The translations under genes were made by a program, and so were the position numbers. Below are positions 20,690 through 30,913 of a stretch of 64,000 nt of DNA, one piece after another. Within the stretch, counting starts at the first letter, position 1. Each line of letters starts with the position of its first letter. The notes under the pieces are model-generated. The model did not search any database, was not told the DNA's origin, and saw only the letters and a list, made by a program, of their open reading frames with translations. Source of the stretch: Ditylenchus dipsaci (taxonomy: Eukaryota > Nematoda > Chromadorea > Rhabditida > Anguinidae); contig SADC01000512.1 of assembly GCA_004194705.1 (NCBI GenBank), positions 1 to 64,000 of the forward strand. The letters are read 5' to 3'.

Positions 20690-21477
20690 ATCTTTCTGTG
20701 CATCACTTTCAAATTCTTTTTGCACCACTTTCATGTACCACTTTTTTTAGTGCACTACTTTGATTCTATTTTGCACCACTTTCGATTTGTTTGCACCACT
20801 TTCCAATTTCACACTACTAAGTTTAAAATTTTTGCAAGGAAAACGGGCGGCTTGATTGTCACATGACTGCTTTAATGAAATTTATTAGGAAACACTACAG
20901 CTTCGCTATTTGGGCCCGCAACTCTCGATTAAGGTCCTAAAAAATGTTCTAATTCTAGAGTTGCAAGTCTAAATGGCCAATGTATAGTGTTTTGTTGACC
21001 GGCATTCGATCAGCTAATCGGAATTTCGGACGATATTGACGCATCAGAGCTGTCGAAAGAACTTGCAAACTGCGTTAAGAGGTGTTAGACCTCACAGGGA
21101 ATATGCTTTTAGTTTATACATTAAATCGACAGGTGACTATATTACCATTTGTGAAGCCCTCGATACAGTGACACTTTTCAAGAGGTTTGTCGAAAACCGC
21201 GCTATAGTGATACCCTCGCTATAGTGACACCCCAATGCCGGTCATGTCGTCCGTGCAATAATTTTCCCAGCATTAATTATCTGATCTATATGAACATCTT
21301 TGCGTGAAATTTGAAAGTGGTGCAAATAAATTGAAAGTTGTGCAAAATAGAATAAAAGTGGTGCGCTAAAAAAAAGTGGTGCATAAAAGAGTGAAAGTGG
21401 TGCATTAAAAAAGTGGTGCAAAAAGGAGTAAAAGTGGCGCGGAAAGAATTAAAAAGTGGTGCACAGAAACATATTAC
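20690..21477. mobile_element. element with reiterated GTGCACCACTTT TIRs
   Basis: About 20695-20815 holds repeated TTTGCACCACTTTC, and about 21310-21470 holds its inverse GAAAGTGGTGCAAA seven or more times. The outermost pairs are TTTCTGTGCATCACTTT and the inverse of AAAGTGGTGCACAGAAA. The interior (20830-21300) contains a pogo-like motif, CCTCGCTATAGTGACACC, near 21210-21228, perhaps an older nested insertion. No transposase was found; borders are approximate. Copy 2 is at about 52196-52983. Confidence 0.65.
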
Positions 21478-22440
21478 CCTTTTCATTAAATCAAACTCAC
21501 AGGATAATAGTAAAATCAAAAATAATTCACAAGGAATTTTTTTTTAAATTAAAAAAGTGCGTCTTTAATAAAGCAAAGTGAGGGCTTTCATACAGCTATA
21601 AAAATTCTGTAAAGTGTCTTAGACTAAAACATTTTTGATTTTTAAGAAAAAAACCGCTTGTTTAATAAAAGTGAGACAACCACCATATGGCAAAAAAATC
21701 CACCATTTGCACTTGAACTGTGCCACAATACAGTGCTTAGATGTTGCTAAAGCGCGTGAGCTTCAATAAAACGTTTGACAAGCTCAAACGTTGAAAATGC
21801 ACGTCAAGTTCTCAAAATGACCTCAGAAGTTTTCGGCTCAAAACGCTGACTTTTCCGAAACTACACAACGAAATTTTAAATGCCGACCGAAAGAGAAAGA
21901 AAACTGAAATAAAACTGTATATTTGGATGTCATTCTTTAATACTTTTCTAAATAAAAAAAAATTTAATTTAAAACCTGGCCAGAACTTATTGGACACCAG
22001 GTTATATTATCAAGAGTCGCTCGAGCTAACGGCGAAAATTTCAATATATACAAAACGACACAAAATGGTCAGAAATTCCTTCAAATTCAGTAACTCTTGG
22101 TTCGGATTTGTCGTCTGAGGCGTTCCGTCGATCAGACCAACGTACATTCCGAGACATTCCAAGTAACCCCTGCAACCATTTAATCACCGAACATAAAGAT
22201 AATGGATTGAAATTAGTTTACAGTGGAATTCTGAGCAATCGGGTTCACCACAGTGCCATTCCAATGCGTGTGGGTCTGTCGGCCTATCAGAATGAATACA
22301 ATAGTATAGTTCCTTTTAGGAACAGGCCTTAGAACATTTGAATAGCAACCACTGATGAAAATTACACTACATTTGTTTTCCGAATTGTTCATTAAAAAAT
22401 TAGTTTTTTGAATAATATGCTTAGGATCCAGCGTTCTTAA
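21478..22440. other. no gene recognised
   Basis: AT-rich sequence. Frames such as 22108-22332 (+) and 22213-22476 (-) overlap on opposite strands and show no family resemblance. Copy 2 is at about 52984-53945. Confidence 0.5.
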
Positions 22441-22618
22441 AAAAGAACATTTGAGTAAAAAAGACATTTTGACCATTTTTGAAGAAAAAAAGTCATTTTA
22501 TCCAGTGCTTAATGCTATTTTGGAGCGAAAAAAAATATTTTGAGTAAAAACTTCAAAAAAAAAATTTGTGGTCCCGAAAAAGGACAAATCTTTTTAAAAA
22601 GGACAATTACGAACCCTG
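22440..22618. mobile_element. hAT-like MITE relic, AAAGGACAAATC family
   Basis: TTTTATCCAGTGCTTAATGC, GGTCCCGAAAAAGGACAAATC and GAACCCTG match the series seen at 27263-27454. The left end is degraded and no target duplication is visible. Another partial copy is at about 23330-23490. Confidence 0.55.
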
Positions 22619-22620
22619 TT

Positions 22621-22870
22621 ATAATCCTCTGACCAAGTTTCAAATGATGAAATAAATTACATAGAATATTAATAAAATATATAAAAAGGTTTCTAAAAGA
22701 TAAAAGTCTTGAAGTTACATGTTCAAGGTCCAGGAGGAATGGATGTCTCAGCTAATTATTATTATAAAAAATGAGAAAAATGATATAATTAAAAATAATA
22801 TGAAGTAAATAAATTTATAATCCTAAAATTACCAATCATGATAACATGTTAGTCGAATGCGCATGCATGG
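22621..22870. repeat. intra-unit duplicated segment B, empty site
   Basis: Diverged duplicate of segment A (19084-19222 and 19581-19780). Where A has TAAATGAG twice around a 358 bp insertion, B reads AAAAATGAGAAAAAT once, near 22767-22780. Copy 2 equivalent is about 54124-54373. Confidence 0.75.
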
Positions 22871-23329
22871 AGGGTCCGTATCTCGAAGCAGAGAAAATAT
22901 TTCGCAAACCTGTTAATTGTATTTTTTTAACTCCCACGAGCTCTGCCAATCCCAATTTTTAGATTTTAAGTTTACACCCACAAATCTCGAGATCGACCTG
23001 AAATTTTCCTGATTTTGAGAGGGTTGAAAAATAATGCGGCCTAACTGATAGAGTTTATACGATAGTTGGTGCATGGATTATCTATAAGAACTAAAGTTGG
23101 ATAATAGAAAAATACTATAAATATTCAAAGTTTTTTACAAGACGAAAATATTACTATCCGGGTAGCACTACACTACCTGAGTTTCCCAACTTGGGTGCGA
23201 CTACCCGGGTACAACAAAAACCAAGTATTCGTCCACTTGGAGCAAAATTTGTTTACGTTTTTCATGTTCCAAAATCTGTTTTCTGGACTGATTGGTGACG
23301 CTAAAGATGGTTTGATAATAGCAGGGTAG

Positions 23330-23490
23330 AAGGGTCATTTTATAGAAGGGTCATTTTATCCAGTGCTTGTTGCCATTGAAAAGCGAAAAAAAAGATTTTG
23401 ACTAAATTTTCAAAATAAAACAAGATTTGGGGTGCCAGAAAAGGACAAATTTTTTTAAAAAGGAAGATTTGGAGCCCTGTTTATACCACA
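23330..23490. mobile_element. hAT-like MITE relic, AAAGGACAAAT family
   Basis: TTTTATCCAGTGCTTGTTGCC, AAAGGACAAATTTT and GGAGCCCTG follow the same order as in 27263-27454. The left part is missing. Copy 2 is at about 54834-54995. Confidence 0.55.
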
Positions 23491-23730
23491 AATAATTTTC
23501 ACCATCAGGACCCTTTTCACCAAGTTCGTCACAGATTTAAGCAAAAACGAGCGGTACCATGGTGTTCAGCACATCCTACTCTACCCGTACACTACCAATC
23601 TGCCAATTGTGAAATTTGTGCACTTTTGGCGCTAATTTAATCTTTTTAACCTAAAAATAGTTTGAATGACAACTTCTTGCTCTATAAATAATTAATCGTG
23701 TTTTATAATATATTTTTTGCCTTAATAGTA

Positions 23731-24465
23731 ATGGACAGTCTCTTGCAATCATGCAGTTTTCTTACTCGATCACAACTTCATCGGATACGGTATAGCTCTA
23801 AACTACTGCTTCAACTTATTCGAAACTACCTTAATACAACACCGAATTGGGTCAATTCAGAGCTGGAAATTGACGCCAATCCCTATTTTACTCATACTTA
23901 GTTAAATTGCTCACACAATAATCAAGGCCAAAAAGTTGATTTTAAAACTTTAGTTAAAGCCTCCACTGTCTGCTTTAAACGAGTGAACATATATTTGAGG
24001 CCTAGCTATTCCTCTACTCGCTTTCCTCAATTGCTTAGCCATCTTAATCAGCTCAGAAAGTATTGGCAGAATGGAAAGCTGGTCATTACATTAGCAGGTT
24101 ACAACTTTGTGGAAGACATTAGATTGAAGAATTTAATTAGTGAATGCAATATGCTGAATTTAATGATGGGTCAAAATTATGTTTTGCACACACACCCTTT
24201 AATCAATAGTGTATCAAAAGTTTTTTTATGCCCAACGTCTGGGACTTTTGCAATTGAAAGCGTCTATGACTACTTTCACACCTCTCAAGCATTTGCTCAC
24301 TGCACAAGAAGCACTAATGACGTTAGAATCACTGTTGACTTGGGCTGTAGCACAACTTTAGACAAATTTTTCAATGACATGATAGAGGTTACTTTAAAAT
24401 TGAAAAAATTGAAAAAATTGAAAATTTTTTCAAAATTGAAAAAAAAAAATTTAAAACTGTGTTAA
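23731..24465 (+). pseudogene. unrecognised gene interrupted by one in-frame TAG
   Basis: From ATG at 23731 the frame runs 56 codons (MDSLLQSCSFLTRSQLHRI...), meets TAG at 23899-23901, and continues in the same frame to TAA at 24463-24465. That is 244 residues if the TAG is read through. The part after the TAG looks protein-like, with NGKLVITLAGYNFVEDIRL, NYVLHTHPLINSVSKVF and CPTSGTFAIESVYDYFH. The last 25 residues are a low-complexity L/K tail from an AAAATTG repeat, so the original C-terminus may have been lost. No family was recognised; a leucine-rich start of F-box type is possible but unproven. No intron signal removes the TAG. Possible explanations are a pseudogene, readthrough or one wrong base. 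Confidence 0.5.
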
Positions 24466-24612
24466 AATTACTTTAACACGGAAAAAACTATGCATCCTGA
24501 AAGTATATCCTTGTGAAGAATTTCATACTGAACATTTTGATGAATTTTTTCAAAGTCACTCCGTGAGCGTTAAATCAGTGAATCGGCTAAGTCATGATTT
24601 TGCCTATGCAAC

Positions 24613-25319
24613 TTTAACACTTGAAAGGCTGTTTTTACCAATACGAGCGTCTTGTTCCGAATTTCACGCTGAACAAGATTGGAGAAAAATTTTTTTGAAA
24701 AAACTCTTTCCATGAAACCCTCACGGGTTGATTGTATGTTATGAGACGGGTTGGAGTTGCTTTTTTTATTCTATCTGCTTATATGACATCTATTCCCCGT
24801 AGCTGAAACATTTATCTGGTGCAGAATTGAACAAGCTTTCGAACATATACGAGCTTGCAAAATAATAGCACTTTTAAAAAGAAATTTGAAATAAAAAATT
24901 AAGTTCTTTTTTAAAAGGATCGAGAAATTGTTGGTATCACCGTTTTTCACAGCGCTTGACTGTTACAGAAAGCGCAGAAACTGCACATCATTTTGATACC
25001 GAAACAAGGCAGCAAGTTCTGAGAAAAAGTAGTTCAAAAATCAACAGATTTGTTGGTGCGTCGGCTTTTCACGGGTCATTTAAAATTCGCGCCTTTTGTG
25101 GCGTTTTGTATTTTTATTATTTTTTACTTTATTTTTTACTTTTTTACTCTTTTCAACGTTAACTGGCCTAAATTTATACAAAATAAAATTTCCTGTCTAA
25201 AACTCATAAAAATACAAAACGCCACAAAAGGTGCAAATTTGAAAAAAGCCGTAAAAAACCGAAGCGTGAAATTCTGACAAGACGCTCGCATTGATAGAAG
25301 CAGCCTTTTAAGTGTTAAA
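24613..25319. mobile_element. 707 bp element with TTTAACACTT TIRs and inner hairpin
   Basis: The left end TTTAACACTTGAAAGGCTG and the right end, the complement of CAGCCTTTTAAGTGTTAAA, pair for about 60 bp, through CGAGCGTCTTGTNNGAATTTCACGC. Inside, 25076-25115 (CGCGCCTTTTGTGGCGTTTT region) pairs with 25207-25250 as a second hairpin. Frames at 24956-25277 lie on these arms and are not called. Copy 2 is 56117-56824. Confidence 0.7.
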
Positions 25320-26246
25320 GAGAAGACCAGGCAATTTATTTATTAGATTGGTCTGATTTTATGTTTAAAAGAATGCTCAGATTAAGAGCTTTTGAATGTC
25401 ATATTGATGAGTTATTTCTAGCAATTGAGTACTATTCGAAAGAGCAATAAAAACTGCAGCAGACGTCTACTCACTGTTCAGATACACTTTTAAATATTTG
25501 TTGGCTAGCCACTGCAAAACCCTTGTTTTGGCTCATTTCGTAGCGCCATCTGGTTCAGTTTTGCAAGTATTGGGATAGCATGGCACTTTGAAGTTGTATA
25601 GCAAAAATCATGACTTGGCCGGTTTACAGATGCAGCTCACCCCCACGGAGTATCTTTTTGTTCAAATTTTCACCATAATATTTAGCGTAAAATTCTGCAC
25701 AAAAATATATATTTTTAACACATACGGTCTTTCCCGTGTTGAAGATATTTCTGAAAAAACTTGCTTTTCTATTATTTCTTGTATACTTACCGTTTTTCTT
25801 CTAATTGCCACACAGTCTCTTATAACCTCACACCCCCAACTTTGAAAACTAATATGATAGAGGAGAGTGAATATTTCGCTAAGCTACTTGATGACTTTTA
25901 TTTACTGTGACAAGCTTTACCGATTACAATCTTCGAATCTTAGTTGAGACCCCCCCCTCCCCAAAACACTAGATCAAATTCGAAGTTCTCCTATTTTTAA
26001 AGATTTTAAAAGTAAGCGCACATGTGCGGCAAGTAAGGAAAAACGGTATTTAAGAAGTGATAGAAACTGTTAAAGGAATAATTTTAATTGTTACCAACAG
26101 CGATTGTCATTTAAAGAGCTATGGATCAATCCAAGTTTTGTATTCTTGAAATTTCTATTTTCTTCAAATTTCAACATCATCTGCCTTTTATAGAGAAGGT
26201 CGCACATACAAACACCTTTTGACATCGATTTTTTAACCATGGTTCA
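25320..26246. other. no gene recognised
   Basis: AT-rich sequence. The hydrophobic frame 25588-25845 is altered in its second half by a one-base indel in copy 2, so it is not called. Copy 1 has AAACGGTATTT near 26040 where copy 2 has AAAAATTT, one of the few multi-base differences. Copy 2 is at about 56825-57747. Confidence 0.5.
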
Positions 26247-26248
26247 TA

Positions 26249-26499
26249 CAATCAAACCTCGATAAGCGGGCACCCCCAAAAGTTCGTTCCCCAGCTTGGT
26301 CCGACACTTTTTTCGGCTCGATTTTCAAAGCTTTTTTTAAATTCTGTTCTATCGCAAGGATTCCGAGTTTTCCGTTTTTCAGAATCCAAAAACTTTTTTC
26401 TCTAAAAAAGCAAAACCTCGAAAAACGGGCACCCTATTTCTGAAATGGACCCAGCTGGGGAACGAACTTTTGGGGTGCCCGTTTATCGAGGTTTGACTG
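26249..26499. mobile_element. 251 bp pogo-like MITE
   Basis: The left end CAATCAAACCTCGATAAGCG and the right end, the complement of AAACGGGCA-type sequence finishing ATCGAGGTTTGACTG, are inverted repeats of about 50 bp (through GGCACCCCAAAAGTTCGTTCC). TA flanks both sides (26247-26248 and 26500-26501). An internal AAACCTCGAAAAACGGGCAC repeats the end motif. No transposase is present. The ends match those of pogo/Tigger-type Tc1-mariner elements. Confidence 0.9.
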
Positions 26500-27262
26500 T
26501 ATCTTAAGTTGCCAGCTACAAACGGTTACTCGCAACAACTCCCAACAACAAACGCATTCATTACAAATAGACGTTCTTTTTTGAAATAGTTAATGGTCTG
26601 AATCTCATAATCTTACTTACTACCAAAACGGAATCCGATTTTTCCGATTATTTCTACTAAAGATGTGTTTCGGGTAAATTGGCACGAGAAACAAGAATTT
26701 GCCAAAACGAAATACCAGACAAAACCGGTTTATTCGCAAAGTGGTGCAAATTTTTAGCAAATTAGCAAAAAATGGTGATTCGTGCTTTTTATAACATTCA
26801 ATAAAGCTTCACACTCCCTTATAAACTAGTACCCTTAGCAAAAGTAAAAAAAGTATTTCCTCTTCTTTCTTCTATCATTCCCTTTAGAGTTTCTGCGGTA
26901 ATAACCTAGAAATTTTAGCGCTTTTTGGATGCTGAGCACCCTCACTACTACAAATTCTTTTGTATACAGGATCATGTATCTTCATCGTTGCCTAATGTAC
27001 AAAAACTGACTAACTGGAATACTCAAGAAGAACTGCTAATTACTAGATTTCAAAATAAAAATGACCGATATTGTGTATTTTTATTTTTAGCCGAACTCCA
27101 ATGTGATGTTTTTTAATTCGTTTCTTCTTTTGTAGTTGTAGCATACTAGTTGTGGTTTTCGTATACGAGTAAATTCATAGTTGATGCTAAAAATAATTAA
27201 AAACGACATTTAAATCATGATGAGTCGCAGTAAATTGACAAGATCTCTGTTTTTGTTTAAAA

Positions 27263-27454
27263 CAGGGCTACCATCTCAAGATTAAAAAAAATTTGGTAAA
27301 AAAACAGAAATTGGAATAAAAAAGTGCATTTTATCTAGTACTTATTGCCATTTTGAAGAAAAATAAGATTCTGACCAAAACTTCAAAAATACATAAATAT
27401 TTGGGGTCTAAAAATGAGGACAAATCTTTTTAAAAATGACGTATGGCAGCCTTG
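27263..27454. mobile_element. 192 bp hAT-like MITE with 8 bp target duplication
   Basis: Begins CAGGGCTACCATCTC and ends TATGGCAGCCTTG. Both flanks are GTTTAAAA (27255-27262 and 27455-27462), an 8 bp duplication. CAGGGCTGCCA-type ends and an 8 bp duplication indicate hAT. The interior is A-rich, with TTATCTAGTACTTATTGCCA and AGGACAAATCTTTTTAAAAA. Inverted and partial relatives are at 29884-30083, 22440-22618 and 23330-23490. Confidence 0.88.
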
Positions 27455-27637
27455 GTTTAAAATCTTAATAGATCAGAAAGTGAATGACTTTGAAAAAATT
27501 TTTGATGCTACTGGAATATAAACAATTCTCCCCCAATAATTTTTAAGGAGTATCTGAAACCATAGTTTCTTGAAAGAAGCTGAAATTTTAAGCGTAACCA
27601 AATTTTAAAAAGCAATAATAACGATAAATCTATCATA

Positions 27638-27740
27638 CAGTCAAACCTCGATATAAGATCGCCCCTGGGGACTGGTCGAAAAGTGGTCAAAGCGAAGTCT
27701 ATGTTCAGAAAAATTGCAAGTGACCTTATACCGAGAATAA
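27638..27740. mobile_element. truncated pogo-like MITE end
   Basis: CAGTCAAACCTCGATATAAG, preceded by TA, is a pogo-like left end. A weak internal inverse (TGACCTTATACCGAG) lies near 27720-27735, but no matching terminal CTG..TA was found. Copy 2 starts at 59136. Confidence 0.55.
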
Positions 27741-27946
27741 CCGAATACAGAACTATATTGAAATTGCTTGAAATATAGTTGTGCTTGAAATATAGCCAAG
27801 ATTCAGCTCTTTTGAATGGTGCGTATCTATAGAAAATTTAGTCCATCAACTAACAAAAGAAAAACGTTTATTTAAGCGCAACATTTATTATTCAGGCAAA
27901 AGACTAATTGTACAAAGGTTGTAGCAACTGATACATAATACACGTG

Positions 27947-28130
27947 GATCTAGCCAATCAACCAGGTGCATCTTTGAGGTTTGTCGCTTCCCCAGCGCTC
28001 GGAGTGTTGGTCTGAAATTTTCGGATGGCTGAGCCTCTGGCCGGAAAAAGAGCGAAACCCTTTCTGGCAAAAATCAATGATGTTTTTGAGTAGTGGGGTC
28101 TGACGCAAAAGTAACTCTGGTATGCATACC
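27947..28130. repeat. dispersed repeat, GATGGCTGAGCCTCTGG family
   Basis: Second intra-unit member of the family at 7013-7207, less conserved. In copy 1 it has several small indels relative to copy 2 (about 59448-59632). Minus-strand frames across it change between copies, so none is called. Confidence 0.6.
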
Positions 28131-28160
28131 TGCATGTTCGAAAGAACCGTATATCATACT

Positions 28161-28618
28161 TGTGCGCCCGAAACAATCGGCGCCGGGCGCACCACCGGGC
28201 GTCGGTCTGTTACACAAATTTTTCATTTATTTTATTTTATATTACAATTTTATCTCTCTTTTTCAACTTATAATATACAATTCAAATAGAGCTGTTTGTT
28301 CATAGAAGCTAAAAAAGTTTAAAAAATCAGTACAAACCAAGTTTAAAAAATGCTGCTTCTATAATAAGAAAAAAATATATCGAAAACATTGAAAAAAGAG
28401 GCGCGGGCGCCAGACTACCAATTTTCCAAAAGGCGCCGAGCGCCGGTGCTGGTACGGCGCCCTAATTTTCTTAAAAGTTACTGGGCGCACACCGACGGCG
28501 GCGCTCGTCTAAGTATGGCGCCTACCCCGCCGCGCCTTTTTCGGCGCCGGGGGCGCCGGATCGGGCCGCGCGCCCTTGAAAATTTGCGCTGGCGCCGGCG
28601 CTTACCGGTGGCCTACGC
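28161..28618. repeat. GGCGCC-rich GC island, damaged in copy 1
   Basis: A left arm at about 28161-28206 (TCGGCGCCGGGCGCACC) and a long right arm at about 28399-28618 are rich in the palindrome GGCGCC, separated by AT-rich sequence. It is the most GC-rich stretch of an otherwise AT-rich unit. In copy 1 several palindromes are broken by missing bases, for example GGCGCGGGCGCC where copy 2 has GGCGCCGGGCGCC. It is probably a MITE with reiterated palindromic arms. The open frame 28389-28622 depends on those errors and is rejected. Confidence 0.65.
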
Positions 28619-28759
28619 ATAAATAAGTTTGATATGATGCTTTCATGAATCCAGAGTCGCTTACGAGTAATTGTGTCTAAGGTATGTGGGTATGCGCATC
28701 TCAACTCAAGCTTCTAGCCCATCATGAGGGGCTCACTTACCTTATACGTGATTCCAAGA

Positions 28760-29204
28760 GTACTCTTGATCAAAAAATGCATGTAGACACTTTTTTATCT
28801 AGCTCCAGTGACCAAAACGGGTAGAAAACCTTTTTGTAGTCCTCTGTTATTATTTCAAACTGATATCAATATATATCAATAACATTTTTTATATGGACGC
28901 CCATATTTTTAGCGCCTTGAACGACTATGTATCACTATGGAAGTAGATTAGAGCAATATTTCGTCCTCACGAGCAAGCTATAGTTTTAGCTTGACCACTT
29001 GGTAGCGTACATCACATCAAGCAAATGCAAAGAATTGGACTACCGAATAAGTGACTAAGTCATCTGATTTATTTCAGGCGAAATTTTAAAAACGATGTAT
29101 AAATTATGATAAAACATGGTTTACTCGCATTATTTTGGCCTCGACAACTACAACTCTATTAGAGAAAAAAAAAAAAGTAAAAAGTTGAGGTCTATTAAAG
29201 TAAA
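28760..29204. other. no gene recognised
   Basis: AT-rich sequence. A TTTATTTCAG acceptor-like site ends near 29079, but no exon could be built. Copy 2 is at about 60268-60723. Confidence 0.45.
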
Positions 29205-29466
29205 TACCGTATTCTCTATTAGAAGGCCGGGCCTTCTATTTTTCAACCCTAAAAAAGTCGGAAAAAATTTGGGTCGATTTTGAGATTCTTGCGTGCTCAA
29301 CCAAAATTTTAAAAGTGGAATCAGGTAAGCTCGTGTTAACTAAGAAAACGCGAAAAACAGATTTGTGAATTTCTTTTTCTAGGCTGATATATAGGTCCTC
29401 AGGGGGGCCTTCTATTAGAGAGGGGCCTTCTATTAGAGAGGGCCTTCTAATCGAGAATATACGGTA
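29205..29466. mobile_element. MITE, ACCGTATTCTC...GGCCTTCTA family
   Basis: TACCGTATTCTCTATTAGAAGGCC at the left pairs with the complement of GGCCTTCTAATCGAGAATATACGGTA at the right. The right side has GGCCTTCTATTAGAGA in tandem three times (about 29405-29450). It shares the TACCGTATTT end with 6253-6396. In copy 2 the left end reads ACCGTATATTC, matching the right end better. Confidence 0.8.
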
Positions 29467-29883
29467 CGTTAGTTAATAGGCAGTAGGTAGTTTATCAAGC
29501 CATTTTTTTCAGCACAAATAAATTTTTTTTTCAAGGCACAAATACTTTTTCAGAACTGATACTTTGAAAATCGCGTTGAATAAATTTAGACGTGACTGTT
29601 CATCCATTTTGTTGTGCGAAACACAGCCAATATTTGAAGCTATTTAGTATAGCATAATTTTCTAATTTTTTAGACCTAATTTGCTCAAAAGGTGTTCCAA
29701 ACCAAGATAATAAATTTCAAAGGCGCTCTTTCGCAAGCACGCGTTGAGAACCACTCCAAGCCAGTATCAAGAAAAAGATTGCGAATTTTTAACTTTGACT
29801 TCAGACCACTCTGGATAAAGTTCTGGTTGAATTCTAGTTCTGTGTGAATATAAGCTTTTTAAATGTAAAAAAACATTCAATCG

Positions 29884-30083
29884 AGGGGTTATCCGTCCTT
29901 TTTAAAAGATTTGTCCTTTTTTGAACCCAAATTTTTTTTTTTCAAATTTCAGTCAAAATATTTTTTTTTTGCTTTAAATGGTAATAAGCACTAAATAAAG
30001 TGCATTTTTTTTGTTCAAAAATGGTAAAAAGTTCTTTTTTGCCCAAATATCTTTTTTCAAAAAATTTTGAGATGGCAGCCCTG
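29884..30083. mobile_element. hAT-like MITE, inverted relative of 27263-27454
   Basis: Reading the minus strand, it opens CAGGGCTGCCATCTCAAAAT and runs through GTGCTTATTACCATTT-like sequence and AAAGGACAAATCTTTTAAAA to the far end near 29884. The order matches 27263-27454. No 8 bp duplication is clear. Copy 2 (61410-61613) keeps AGGGCTGTTATCC at the far end, where copy 1 has lost bases. Confidence 0.75.
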
Positions 30084-30371
30084 CTCTTACCCCAAAATGA
30101 ACATAACCAACCGTAATCAAAGCTAGAGTGACCGACACCATCATGCTTGACTTGAATTTCTTTATAAATATAGGCGGTTAAAAAGCATGTAAAGTATGTA
30201 AAGCATCGAAGCGTTGAAAAAGTATACGAGAGTGTATATCCAAGAAGGGTCGGTGCGTTAATGATACTCAAATTGGTTTTCTCAAAATTTATTTAGCACA
30301 AGTCCTCAATACCAACTCATGGCAAAATTTGTAAGTGCTGAAATGTGCACAGATTAAGTTTTGTCAGATGA

Positions 30372-30577
30372 TTGGCACTTCTAGTTGCAGTGCTGATTGG
30401 GATGATGACTAATGCATCTGTCACACTAACTCAACTAACTCACACTAACACTGACGCAACTGATGAAAATAAATGCACTAATTGTGAAAGAGCCTGCGAA
30501 AATGGTTTAAAAAAACATTCACCTGTGTGAATAATGAAGATCCCATCCCCACCCCATGCTATTGCAAATGCGAATAA
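30372..30577 (+). pseudogene. cysteine-rich secreted peptide, frameshifted copy
   Basis: Same sequence as the intact frame at 61903-62109, but with one A fewer in the run after TGCG (GAAAATGG instead of GAAAAATGG). The shift removes the second half of the cysteine pattern and reaches a stop early. Because homopolymer differences between copies are everywhere, this is probably a base-calling error rather than true loss. Confidence 0.5.
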
Positions 30578-30913
30578 AAAAGTGTCTCATCTATGAATTA
30601 AAAAGTTGTTTTTAGTATTTTCTAATTAAAAAAAGTATTTAAAAATAAACAAGTTATTCAAAATATGTGTTTTATTGCCTAAACAGTCAAGCGTGACAAA
30701 AATTATTTTGCTCAGAATGTCTAGTTGAACAAGTCGTGTAATAATTGCTCTGATAGCTGTTATTCAGGACCTCGAAAGCCTTACAGTGCTGTCTTGTAGC
30801 GCAGTTCAAGACCTAAAATACCTATTTGAGGAAATGAATTTTTAAAATTCGATTGTGAAGACTCCGAACTTTTTTACCCGAACGCAAATGCACAGATTGC
30901 AGATTTGAGTGTA

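Noticed and set aside
26925..27116. 63-residue + strand ORF with a W/E-rich stretch (LTNWNTQEELLITRF)
   Set aside because: It looks mildly protein-like and could be a Myb/SANT-like scrap. It has no ATG in context, no partner exon, and its end changes in copy 2.
28389..28622. Arg/Ala/Pro-rich 77-residue ORF in the GC-rich island
   Set aside because: It exists only in copy 1, where bases are missing from GGCGCC palindromes. Copy 2 has no equivalent frame.
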